6,895 nt of DNA from Alphaproteobacteria bacterium (GCA_017477035.1 JAFUXW010000191.1:1-6895); one strand, 5' to 3'. Counted from the first letter of the stretch, positions 1 to 5,402 are shown. The notes: generated by a model not told the origin, from the sequence alone. Made by a program: numbers and translations.

Positions 1-1116
1 AGATATTTGTTCGGAAGTTTCCCGCATATTACGAATTTGCGTTTGAATATTTTGTTCCAATGTTCCGGAACGTTTTACCATAGCTTCAACTTCCAAGCTG
101 ATAAGACGTCCATATTCACCGAGTTTATTATCCAAAAATGCCGAATTTTTATCTATCAATCCAGATTGTGTTTCCACCACTTGTTTTTGCTCTTTTATGC
201 TGTTCTCAATATGAGAAATTCCGGAATCCAAGCGTCTGAAAAGCTCTTCGCAATTTTCGGAGGTGCGTAAAAAAGTTTTTTGCAAGTTTTCACCTTTTTC
301 TTCCCAAGTTTCAATCATTCTGGCAATAGATGTCTGACTACTGTTTGAATATTGATTTAGTTGTTCTTGGGCTTTTGCAATATTTTCATTATTAACATTT
401 ACAACTTCTTTTACTCTTTCGGCAGCTGTCACCATTTCATTAACCATCGGAGTAACAATACTAACTAATTTTTCACTGTCTTCGCGCATTTGCAATGTGT
501 TAACTCTGAAATCTGCCGTAGCTGAAGATGCTTTCTCGGCAATAGTGTTAAAATTATTGACAAGTTTTCCAACCTCTTCATTAAGTTCTGCCATTGTTTG
601 CGAAGAATATCTGTCTAAAGCTTCCGCCAAATTTCTTAATTCGGCTACGCGATCTGTTAAATCACGTTTTATTACATCACTTTGCGCGCAAACATCACGG
701 GTAGCGTCTTTTAAATCAGAAACCTGAGCCTTAATGGCATCGGCTATCATTTTGGTTGCTTCATTACCGTTTGAATCCGGAAAAATAACCTGATTAAGCG
801 AATCACGAAGCATTCTTGTTTCATTTTTAAAACTGCTCCCTCTGTCAATATAGGCCATAATCACCCAAACAATAGCCAAAGGCAAGGTAATACCTGCCAT
901 AAATCCGCTAAATTCATTCGGAACCATTGAAAAAAGATTATCCCAACCGAAAAACTTTGTGATATATATGGCAACAATTCCAAACCACATTACGCTGAAA
1001 ACTATGATAAAGCGGTGCAATCCGTTAGCAAACCAACTTTCATTTTCAAATTCTTGTCCGTTTGAAAAATCATTTGTATTAAATTTTTTACTTTTGACAG
1101 AGTTTTTTGATGACAT
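1..1116 (-). CDS. Membrane-anchored coiled-coil protein, N-terminal part (3' end outside window)
   Basis: An uninterrupted minus-strand frame of 372 codons runs from ATG at 1116-1114 to base 1 and continues out of the window. The start is supported by GAGGT (1126-1122) five bases upstream and by a promoter-like extended -10 further up. The N-terminus is polar and Lys/Asn/Ser-rich (about residues 1-35). Two hydrophobic stretches follow, about residues 37-53 (FIIVFSVMWFGIVAIYI) and 73-91 (FMAGITLPLAIVWVIMAYI). Everything after about residue 95 is a long, charged, helix-forming region rich in Glu, Lys, Gln, Asn and Ala, with no Pro-rich break, typical of a coiled coil. Topology is probably a membrane hairpin with both ends on the same side. 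The layout recalls uncharacterised alphaproteobacterial apolipoprotein-like or kinesin-like hypothetical proteins and superficially chemoreceptors, but no HAMP or signalling hairpin is seen. I do not recognise a specific family. It appears to be a chromosomal flank, not cassette cargo. Confidence 0.85.
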   Translation of the reverse strand, partial: MSSKNSVKSKKFNTNDFSNGQEFENESWFANGLHRFIIVFSVMWFGIVAIYITKFFGWDNLFSMVPNEFSGFMAGITLPLAIVWVIMAYIDRGSSFKNETRMLRDSLNQVIFPDSNGNEATKMIADAIKAQVSDLKDATRDVCAQSDVIKRDLTDRVAELRNLAEALDRYSSQTMAELNEEVGKLVNNFNTIAEKASSATADFRVNTLQMREDSEKLVSIVTPMVNEMVTAAERVKEVVNVNNENIAKAQEQLNQYSNSSQTSIARMIETWEEKGENLQKTFLRTSENCEELFRRLDSGISHIENSIKEQKQVVETQSGLIDKNSAFLDNKLGEYGRLISLEVEAMVKRSGTLEQNIQTQIRNMRETSEQIS

Positions 1117-1156
1117 TTTTTACCTCAAATCCGAATTTATACCCATATTCTTGACA

Positions 1157-1165
1157 ATTATATCA
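1157..1165 (-). promoter_or_regulatory. Extended -10 promoter for the coiled-coil gene
   Basis: On the minus strand this reads TGATATAAT, a perfect TGn extended -10 hexamer (TATAAT at 1162-1157). No good -35 lies 17 bp upstream, as is common for extended -10 promoters. Initiation near 1150 would give a leader of about 34 nt before the ATG at 1116. Confidence 0.5.
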
Positions 1166-1264
1166 AGCAAATAGTAAAAATTTTACATAAATTTCAAAAA
1201 TATTAAAAAAATAGATTGATTTTTAAAAAGTTCTGTGTATGTTTAACTAAACAGACGATATTAT

Positions 1265-1339
1265 GCCGTTGTAGCTCAGTGGTAGAGCACGTCATTGGTA
1301 ATGACGGGGTCGTAAGTCCGATTCTTATCAGCGGCACCA
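1265..1339 (+). tRNA. tRNA-Thr (anticodon GGT), CCA encoded
   Basis: A full cloverleaf can be drawn. The acceptor stem is GCCGTTG/CAGCGGC (1265-1271 with 1329-1335, one G-U pair). The D arm is GCTC-AGTGGTA-GAGC. The anticodon arm is CGTCA-TTGGTAA-TGACG with anticodon GGT at 1297-1299. The variable loop is GGGTC and the T arm is GTAAG-TCCGATT-CTTAT. The discriminator is A1336 and CCA is encoded at 1337-1339. Odd point: the T loop reads TCCGATT, so the nearly invariant U at position 55 is C (1318). A terminator follows seven bases after CCA. The 3' end of this gene (from 1321) is duplicated perfectly at 2390, as expected for an integration target. Confidence 0.93.
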
Positions 1340-1349
1340 TTTTTGAAAA
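1321..1349 (+). repeat. att-like direct repeat, copy 1 (tRNA-Thr 3' end)
   Basis: This 29-bp stretch covers the tRNA T-loop/T-stem/acceptor 3' side, CCA and the TTTTTGAAAA that follows. It is identical to 2390-2418. The two copies bracket about 1.07 kb containing the 185-aa gene. A tRNA 3' end duplicated around foreign DNA is the classic footprint of tyrosine-recombinase integration, but no recombinase is encoded in the window, so the role is inferred. Confidence 0.7.
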
Positions 1350-1371
1350 GGCACCTTTCAGGGTGCCTTTT
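1346..1371 (+). terminator. Rho-independent terminator after tRNA-Thr (hp1, copy 1)
   Basis: AAAAGGCACC and GGTGCCTTTT form a 10-bp stem with a short loop. The U-tract ends the tRNA transcript. The A-tract on the other side makes it potentially bidirectional. This is the first of six related hp1 hairpins that follow each GCACCATTTT copy. Confidence 0.85.
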
Positions 1372-1393
1372 GCGTTTGATAGGGCTGGCTCAC

Positions 1394-1453
1394 AAAAAGT
1401 CCGATTGTTTGATTCCTCAAAACAGCAGTTTTTCAAACATTATCGGACTTTTT
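1394..1453. repeat. AGTCCGAT-N36-ATCGGACT palindromic element (hp2, copy 1)
   Basis: The arms are AAAAAGTCCGAT and ATCGGACTTTTT, separated by exactly 36 bases (1406-1441). In this copy the stem continues inward through TGTTTGA (1406-1412) and TCAAACA (1433-1439). The A/T tracts outside the stem make it look like a bidirectional terminator. The AGTCCGAT core also occurs in the tRNA T loop (1316-1323 region) and recurs at all other cassette junctions. Another AGTCCGAT stands alone at 1497-1504. Confidence 0.85.
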
Positions 1454-1533
1454 GCCTAAAAGCCAATAAAATCAAGCATTTTGATAGACCAATCTCAGTC
1501 CGATAAAAAAATCCTTTTTATTACAAAAAAAAC

Positions 1534-1562
1534 TTGACAAAAGAGTATGAATATGATAGCAT
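1534..1562 (+). promoter_or_regulatory. Promoter of the 185-aa cassette gene
   Basis: TTGACA at 1534-1539 is a perfect -35. After a 17-bp spacer TAGCAT follows at 1557-1562, preceded by TGA, which gives an extended -10. The segment AAAAAAAACTTGACAAAA (1525-1542) is identical to 5616-5633 upstream of the 272-aa gene, so two cassettes share a promoter module. Confidence 0.7.
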
Positions 1563-1592
1563 CAAACTATAATTGACAAGGAGCATAATATC

Positions 1593-2150
1593 ATGCAAAA
1601 TGATTCTACAAAATATGTGTGTGAATATTTGACAGGAAAAATTACAAAAGATGATTTTGTTTCAGAATATAAAAAACAGGTCACAAGTAGCTTTGATGAA
1701 AGTTTTTCCGATAATAGACATCTTGCGAAAGTTGTTCAAGATGTTTTACGAGATGGAGGTAAAAATCTTCAATCTTATGCGCAAGAAAATGATTTCGATG
1801 CAAGATTAAGGTTAGATTTAAGGATTGTTGATGCTGATGTTTGCAGAAATAAATTAGTTGATGCTTTATTGGATATTGCTTATCAGCCTAAACCTAAAGA
1901 TGTACGTAATTACAGTCGGGATAGTGGATTTCCTGATTATAATTTTAATGTAGGAAGACCTGCTGAAAGAGCACTTGATACATTTATGCGCTTACCTTGG
2001 GATGATGGTATAGGTGACCTTATTGAAGAAAAGCTAGGAAAGTCTCGTTCTTCAATCGGTAATTATGAAACTATGCGTAATAATTTAGGGGATTGTTCTG
2101 TTTATAATGATAGATCTTTGCTACATGATATTAGTCCAAATCAAAGATAA
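1593..2150 (+). CDS. Unrecognised 185-aa soluble protein, cargo of cassette I
   Basis: ATG at 1593 is preceded by AAGGAG (1578-1583) with 9-base spacing and by a strong promoter, so both start and strand are secure. The stop is TAA at 2148-2150. The product has no signal peptide or membrane segment and is rich in Asp, Asn, Arg and Ser. Residues 1-60 look helical (STKYVCEYLTGKITKDDF...). Residues about 68-95 form an alternating acidic/basic helical stretch (DARLRLDLRIVDADVCRNKL). The middle (about 100-120) is Pro/Tyr/Asn-rich (QPKPKDVRNYSRD, GFPDYNF). The polar tail ends DISPNQR. I do not recognise a family or catalytic motif. It sits alone between att-like repeats with its own promoter and a UUCG-loop terminator downstream at 2224-2250, so it is a single-gene cassette. 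Defence, immunity or effector roles are possible from context only. Confidence 0.85.
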   Translation: MQNDSTKYVCEYLTGKITKDDFVSEYKKQVTSSFDESFSDNRHLAKVVQDVLRDGGKNLQSYAQENDFDARLRLDLRIVDADVCRNKLVDALLDIAYQPKPKDVRNYSRDSGFPDYNFNVGRPAERALDTFMRLPWDDGIGDLIEEKLGKSRSSIGNYETMRNNLGDCSVYNDRSLLHDISPNQR

Positions 2151-2192
2151 ATCATTTTCAATTTTCACATAGTCCTTCGCGTGATTAGTCCG

Positions 2193-2223
2193 ATAATTGC
2201 AAAGCAAATCGCACCATTTTACG
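2193..2223 (+). repeat. Cassette-end repeat, short copy (GCACCATTTT copy 2)
   Basis: The stretch before and across GCACCATTTT here (2193-2220) matches 3657-3684 and 5323-5350 at 26 of 28 positions, sharing the core GCAAAGCAAA then CGCACCATTTT. AGTCCGAT lies just upstream (2187-2194). This copy ends with hp1 and lacks the AGTCCGAT-N36-ATCGGACT palindrome. A different hairpin cluster takes its place. Confidence 0.75.
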
Positions 2224-2250
2224 AAAAGCACCTTTCGAGGTGCTTTTTTT
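2224..2250 (+). terminator. Rho-independent terminator of the 185-aa gene (hp1, copy 2)
   Basis: The stem AAAAGCACCT/AGGTGCTTTT is closed by a TTCG loop and followed by a run of seven T. It lies about 75 bp past the stop codon of the upstream plus-strand gene and should end its transcript. Confidence 0.85.
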
Positions 2251-2276
2251 ATTATTGGTATCAGGAGTAAAAGAAG

Positions 2277-2389
2277 CGGACTTACGACGAGATTGCTGGA
2301 AGCAATCCGAAAGTCCGGAGCCGAGATGGCGGCGAGATAATATTTGCCGCCGACGAGGCGTCGCGAGGTGATTTTAATCACCGAGGGAC
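2277..2389. other. GC-richer cluster of four hairpins at a cassette junction
   Basis: Four inverted repeats are packed into about 113 bp. The first is CGGACTT (2277-2283) with AAGTCCG (2311-2317), enclosing ATTGCT-GGA-AGCAAT. The second is GGCGGC...GCCGCC around an AT-rich loop. The third is GACG-AGG-CGTC. The fourth is GGTGATT-TT-AATCACC. The cluster then runs directly into the tRNA-Thr 3'-end copy at 2390. It has no convincing reading frame. It could be a structured RNA, a recombination accessory region or a remnant of a lost cassette. Its outer arms are the hp2 arm sequence in reversed order. Confidence 0.55.
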
Positions 2390-2418
2390 ATTCTTATCAG
2401 CGGCACCATTTTTGAAAA
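2390..2418 (+). repeat. att-like direct repeat, copy 2 (duplicate of tRNA-Thr 3' end)
   Basis: Identical over 29 bp to 1321-1349, including the acceptor-stem strand, CACCA and TTTTTGAAAA. There is no tRNA 5' half here, so it is an isolated 3'-end copy, as expected at the far end of an element integrated in the tRNA gene. Confidence 0.75.
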
Positions 2419-2441
2419 CCGTCTATTCAAAGGCGGTTTTT
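2415..2441 (+). terminator. Terminator hairpin hp1, copy 3
   Basis: AAAACCGTC pairs with GGCGGTTTT (one G-U pair), followed by T's. No plus-strand gene lies directly upstream. It appears to have been carried along with the repeat. Confidence 0.75.
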
Positions 2442-2463
2442 GCTTTTGTAGAGCTGGTTCATG

Positions 2464-2522
2464 AAAAGTCCGATAGTTACTTTCCAGAAAATGGCATTTT
2501 TTCCTAAATTATCGGACTTTTT
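2464..2522. repeat. AGTCCGAT-N36-ATCGGACT palindromic element (hp2, copy 2)
   Basis: The arms AAAAGTCCGAT and ATCGGACTTTTT flank exactly 36 bases (2475-2510). The T-tract overlaps the TAA stop (2523-2521) of the minus-strand phosphatase gene, so on that strand the palindrome is placed as that gene's terminator. Confidence 0.85.
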
Positions 2523-3346
2523 ATCGTATAGGTTCAATTAAAGAGCAAATTTCCTTCAAATCATCAGGATAACATAAAATACAATCTTGTTTTGTATTCA
2601 TATTGTTGTCAAAATACTCTTCAGATATTCTATCATATATTTTTAAGCTTCCATATTCATATATTTTCATGCCTAGGTAATTTGTAATAGGTATTGTTCC
2701 TGCTATATCCCAAAGTTTTAAATTCATGCAATATGCCTTACTTTTGCCTATGATAGTATAAAAACTTTGTGACACGGCTGAAAAATAATCTAAAAATATA
2801 GCTTTTTTAGTTGAGAATTTAGATGTTGGTTTCCAAAACCAAGGATGCCCGAAAATAATCGGAAAGGAAGAATGTTTTTTCGGAAAAATTTCTGTTTTTT
2901 TTCGCATTTTTTTTAAAAGCATTTTGCACCCAAAAAGCCTGTTTACCATCAAAATATGTTAATTCATTAAGTTCTGGTAAATAGATAATTCCGAGAAATG
3001 GCTGAGTATTTTTATAAACTCCAATACTTATGCCATATAGTGGATGGTTATTTGCATATTGCAATGTTCCATCAATAGGATCAATAACAAATTGATATTC
3101 TGTTTGATTAATTTTTTCAAAAATATTTTTTTCTTTTAAAATCCTTTCTTCATCAATAACCACATAATTAAGATGGGAAAAATTTTTTTTAATGGTTTTA
3201 CTGAAAAAATTTGAAATTGATATATCTGCTTTTGTAACAACAGACTCAACAGAACTATCTTTATTACCCAAGATATCTATATGTTTTTTGTGTCGTTTTA
3301 ATTTTTTACCAGCCATATTTGTAAAATTTAAAAGTACATTTATCAT
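2521..3346 (-). pseudogene. Inositol-monophosphatase-family phosphatase, broken by one frameshift
   Basis: Two overlapping minus-strand frames together make one protein of about 275 aa, the usual IMPase length. The first runs from ATG 3346 (AAGGA six bases upstream) to 2819. The second is open down to the TAA at 2523-2521. The N-terminal part shows VTKAD (residues 37-41), the metal-binding acidic motif IDEER (64-68), the signature DPIDGT (89-94), GISIGV (105-110) and GIIYLPELNELTYFDGKQAF. The second frame carries the C-terminal WDIAG motif, which supplies the last metal-binding Asp in this family. Known members (SuhB, CysQ, HisN types) hydrolyse phosphate monoesters with Mg2+. The substrate here cannot be told. 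The shift lies near two A8 tracts on the coding strand (2914-2907 and 2902-2895); removing one A would join the frames. It may be a recent pseudogene, a slippage-dependent gene or a sequencing error. It is the only gene of cassette II. Confidence 0.82.
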
Positions 3347-3437
3347 AGTTTTTCCTTATAGCAAGTTTTTAATATGGTTACATAATTTATTTAAGAAAAA
3401 GTAAAACCATTGTTTCAATATTTTTTCCATTAAATGA

Positions 3438-3611
3438 CATCAACGTCAACTAATCGGATTTTTGATATTTAAGCCAAAAGAAGTTGCAAGTTATTTGTTT
3501 CTTGTTGGTCGTTTTGGTCTAAAAGCAACTCCAACTTATACTCCAGCTGCTTATAATCATCATAATTTTCAGTCCGGAATCGTAGCGCCAGAAATGTTCG
3601 GCGCAAGATAG
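3438..3611 (+). pseudogene. 3' remnant of an unidentified reading frame (copy 1)
   Basis: After the stop at 3435-3437 a plus-strand frame stays open to TAG at 3609-3611 with no start codon or ribosome-binding site. It reads ...KEVASYLFLVGRFGLKATP through QSGIVAPEMFGAR. The last 31 codons (3519-3611) recur in the same frame at 5185-5277. The two copies differ by about nine base changes, giving five amino-acid changes in 30 residues, so protein-level selection is not evident. It is either the tail of a lost gene dragged along by recombination or a noncoding repeat that happens to stay open. I do not recognise the peptide. Confidence 0.45.
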
Positions 3612-3686
3612 ACGGCGGAGCCGGCCGCTTGCGGGGCTATAGTGTAACGCGCGCACATAATCGCAAAGCAAAGCGCACCATTTTTG

Positions 3687-3713
3687 AAAACCGCCTTATC
3701 ACAGGCGGTTTTT
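3687..3713 (+). terminator. Terminator hairpin hp1, copy 4
   Basis: AAAACCGCCT and AGGCGGTTTTT form a 10-bp stem around TATCAC. The stem is the same as in the copy at 5353-5379 while the loop differs, which suggests the structure is what is kept. Confidence 0.8.
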
Positions 3714-3735
3714 GCTTTTGTAGGGTTGAATCTCC

Positions 3736-3794
3736 AAAAGTCCGATTGTGTCGTTCATCAAAACTGCATTTTTTCCTAAATTATCGGACTTTTT
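3736..3794. repeat. AGTCCGAT-N36-ATCGGACT palindromic element (hp2, copy 3)
   Basis: The arms are AAAAGTCCGAT and ATCGGACTTTT with exactly 36 bases between (3747-3782). The right half of the interior (GCATTTTTTCCTAAATT) is identical to copy 2, while the left half resembles copy 1, so this copy looks mosaic. CACCA-to-AGTCCGAT spacing is 63, as in copies 1, 2 and 4. Confidence 0.85.
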
Positions 3795-3798
3795 ATAT

Positions 3799-3917
3799 TG
3801 TCATTCCTTGACCTGCGCGGCGCGTCAGGTCATCAAGGAATCTAGTCTTTGCGAAGCACTAATTTTTTTAATTTGAAGATGCCTTGAATTTTGCCTGTCG
3901 GCAAAATAGGCATGACA
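3799..3917. mobile_element. MITE-like palindromic element, copy 1
   Basis: The element is 119 bp with inverted ends TGTCAT (3799-3804) and ATGACA (3912-3917) and no coding capacity. It holds a strong hairpin at 3803-3841 (ATTCCTTGA/TCAAGGAAT, with TGACCTG and CAGGTCA inside around CGCG-G-CGCG). A second hairpin, TTTTGCC-TGTC-GGCAAAA, lies at 3889-3906. A near-identical copy is at 5473-5592. The GTCATTCC...GGAATC palindrome type is widespread in alphaproteobacterial intergenic DNA. No clear target duplication is visible. It lies just downstream of the YgjV-like gene and could also terminate it. Confidence 0.6.
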
Positions 3918-3933
3918 CTATTTATTTTTTTCA

Positions 3934-4434
3934 TCAATTATTTGATTTTCTATATTTTAAAAATGAAAATAAATTGCTTAAAATCACTAAAATCTCTAAC
4001 AATCCTGCCCAATTTTTAATACTTATCTGATAAGCTAAGTATGTAAAGCAATTTAATCCGCCCACAATGCGCATTTGTTGTGGCGGCAACCACCAAATGC
4101 AAAACAATGTTACCGATACGGTTGCTACAACCAAAATTGATGAAATTCCAGCATAAGTATAAAACAAAATGGCAAGATATAAACTCTGAAAAAATATATA
4201 TCCGAATAACCATCTTTTATTTAATCTTTCTTTTATATTGGCGACTATCAACATAAAAAATACTGCTATAAAAATATATGCACCGCTTAGTGAATCTAAA
4301 AAATATAGTCCAAGAGCCGTAAAAACTTTTGCTAATAAATCCAGTAACAACATCATCTTTTTATGTTTCATAAAACGACTTAAGCAATAGCAAGCGTAAT
4401 TAAGAATAGTAAAAAAATATCCGAGCCAAATCAT
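3934..4434 (-). CDS. YgjV-like inner-membrane protein (166 aa)
   Basis: The product is almost entirely hydrophobic, with about six to seven membrane helices at residues roughly 2-21, 28-46, 51-67, 76-97, 99-116 and then 123-159 (two). The helices are separated by short Lys/Arg-rich turns (FMKHKKM, NIKERLNKRW). The C-terminal stretch PPQQMRIVGGLN...YLAYQISIKNWAGLLEILVILSN resembles the Imp-YgjV family of inner-membrane proteins, whose function is not established. That assignment is from memory of the pattern and is moderate. ATG 4434 lies 9 bp after the Fic stop codon, with only GAGTAG as a weak ribosome-binding site, so it is probably translated from the Fic transcript. Co-transcription suggests a functional link, for example a membrane partner or immunity-type protein, but nothing in the sequence proves it. 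Confidence 0.75.
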   Translation of the reverse strand: MIWLGYFFTILNYACYCLSRFMKHKKMMLLLDLLAKVFTALGLYFLDSLSGAYIFIAVFFMLIVANIKERLNKRWLFGYIFFQSLYLAILFYTYAGISSILVVATVSVTLFCIWWLPPQQMRIVGGLNCFTYLAYQISIKNWAGLLEILVILSNLFSFLKYRKSNN

Positions 4435-4443
4435 ATTGTTTTT

Positions 4444-5058
4444 CTACTCGGAAAATAATTTATGGATATCATATTCATCATAGCCTTCGTAATAATAGCT
4501 GACATCAACACCTTTCATAAAAACCTCCCGATCATTTATTTTATCGGTTAGAGCATTTTTCAAAAGATGTTTAATTTCAATATCTTTAATCGGGCTACGT
4601 ATCATTGCGGATAAATAATCTTCTTTATCGATTTTATTCCAATCCACAACCATTTTTAATTCTTTTTTGAAAATTAAATCAAGCCAAATTCTCGTTGCAC
4701 GGCCATTCCCTTCTCTAAAAGGATGTGCAATATTCATTTCAACATATTTTTCAACAATTTCATCAAAAGTAGATTGCGGCATTTTTTCAATATGCTGCAA
4801 GGATTGCTCTAAATACATAACCGGCGCAAAACGAAAATTATCTTTAGAAATATTTACATCACGTATTTGACCTGCAAAGTCATAAATATCTTCAAACAAA
4901 AATTTGTGAATTTGCTTTAGTCCTTCAACAGTTCCTGCTTTTATAGTATCTGTTTTTCTGCTGTCAAAGAGCTTAATTGCTTTTATTTTACTGATTTTTT
5001 CTTCCTTTTTGTTAAGTTCTATCTGGTTTGTGATGTTTAACTTATTTTTTAATACCAT
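4444..5058 (-). CDS. fic: Class III Fic-family AMP-transferase
   Basis: The 204-aa protein has the complete Fic catalytic loop HPFREGNGR at residues 112-120: the general-base His112, anion-hole residues, Asn118 and Arg120. Upstream are the typical IYDFAGQIRDVNISKDNFRFAP stretch (58-79, target-docking flap) and MPQSTFDEIVEKYVEMNIA. Fic proteins transfer AMP (sometimes other groups) from a nucleotide to a target hydroxyl. The C-terminus carries SYYYEG (187-192), which fits the S/TxxxE(G/N) inhibitory-helix motif of class III Fic proteins such as Neisseria NmFic. Those are held inactive by their own C-terminal Glu (here Glu191), and NmFic modifies DNA gyrase. So this copy looks intact, self-inhibited and able to be toxic when relieved, with no separate antitoxin needed. 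ATG 5058 has GAGGT six bases upstream. It is the first gene of a two-gene operon with the YgjV-like protein. The target is unknown here. Confidence 0.93.
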   Translation of the reverse strand: MVLKNKLNITNQIELNKKEEKISKIKAIKLFDSRKTDTIKAGTVEGLKQIHKFLFEDIYDFAGQIRDVNISKDNFRFAPVMYLEQSLQHIEKMPQSTFDEIVEKYVEMNIAHPFREGNGRATRIWLDLIFKKELKMVVDWNKIDKEDYLSAMIRSPIKDIEIKHLLKNALTDKINDREVFMKGVDVSYYYEGYDEYDIHKLFSE

Positions 5059-5114
5059 TATTATACCTCTAAATTTTAATACTGTTAAGCTAATATACTG
5101 TATAATTGCTAAAA

Positions 5115-5143
5115 TTTATATAATATAATTAATTTGCTAACAA
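5115..5143 (-). promoter_or_regulatory. Candidate promoter of the fic-ygjV operon
   Basis: On the minus strand TTGTTA (5143-5138) is followed by a 17-bp spacer and TATAAA (5120-5115). A small inverted repeat, AATTTG-CTAA-CAAATT (5131-5146), overlaps the -35. An imperfect palindrome around ATACTGTAT (about 5091-5108) lies in the leader. Either could bind a regulator, but in DNA this AT-rich such matches arise easily. Confidence 0.4.
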
Positions 5144-5184
5144 ATTATAAGACATATTGTCAGCATCAGCATCTTCAATTCAAT

Positions 5185-5277
5185 CTAAAAGCAACTCCAA
5201 CTTATATTCTAGCTGCCTATATTCATTGTAATTTTCAGTCCGGAAGCGTAGCTCCGGAAATGTTCGGCGCAAGATAG
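5185..5277 (+). pseudogene. 3' remnant of an unidentified reading frame (copy 2)
   Basis: This is 31 codons in the same frame as 3519-3611, reading LKATPTYILAAYIHCNFQSG then SVAPEMFGAR and TAG at 5275-5277. No start or ribosome-binding site belongs to it. It flows into the GC-rich hairpin CGCAAG...CTTGCG at 5268-5299, whose inner stem is GCGG/CCGC. It is noncoding or vestigial as far as can be seen. Confidence 0.4.
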
Positions 5278-5352
5278 ACGGCGGAGCCGGCCGCTTGCGG
5301 GGCTATAGTGTAACGCGCGCACATAATCGCAAAGCAAAGCGCACCATTTTTG

Positions 5353-5379
5353 AAAACCGCCTCAATGCAGGCGGTTTTT
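5353..5379 (+). terminator. Terminator hairpin hp1, copy 5
   Basis: AAAACCGCCT-CAATGC-AGGCGGTTTTT: same stem as 3687-3713, different loop. Confidence 0.8.
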
Positions 5380-5402
5380 GCGTTGTCAGGACTTAATCCC
5401 AC

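Larger units (their letters stand above)
3518..3934 (+). repeat. About 420-bp composite direct repeat, left copy
   Basis: The block matches 5184-5608. In order it contains the frame remnant (to 3611), the GC-rich hairpin CGCAAG...CTTGCG (3602-3633), the GCACCATTTT cassette end (3675-3684), hp1, hp2 and the MITE-like element. Over roughly 3594-3698 the copies are identical. Divergence is concentrated in the hp1 loop (TATCAC versus CAATGC) and the hp2 interior. The two copies enclose the Fic/YgjV genes, so homologous or site-specific recombination could delete or duplicate that cassette. Confidence 0.85.

Noticed and set aside
7..727. Plus-strand open frames at 7-270 and 497-727
   Set aside because: Both lie antisense to the continuous 372-codon minus-strand coiled-coil frame and have no start signals of their own.
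1394..1453. hp2 palindromes as classical integron attC sites
   Set aside because: The ends do not carry the RYYYAAC/GTTRRRY boxes and no IntI gene is present. The organisation is cassette-like but the site is different.
1203..1506. Open frames on both strands across the tRNA (77 and 96 aa)
   Set aside because: They overlap the tRNA, terminator and palindrome, lack ribosome-binding sites, and their peptides are translations of these RNA features.
2121..2381. 86-aa minus-strand frame
   Set aside because: It spans a terminator, the hairpin cluster and a junction repeat. Base composition and lack of a ribosome-binding site argue against coding.
2390..2418. A second tRNA gene at 2390
   Set aside because: Only the 3' third of the tRNA-Thr is present. 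The upstream hairpins do not form D or anticodon arms.
3629..3811. 60-aa plus-strand frame across a junction
   Set aside because: It runs through GCACCA, hp1 and hp2. The equivalent region at 5295-5480 does not keep the frame.
4016..4213. 65-aa minus-strand frame inside ygjV
   Set aside because: It is an alternative frame within a clear membrane-protein gene with no start signal.
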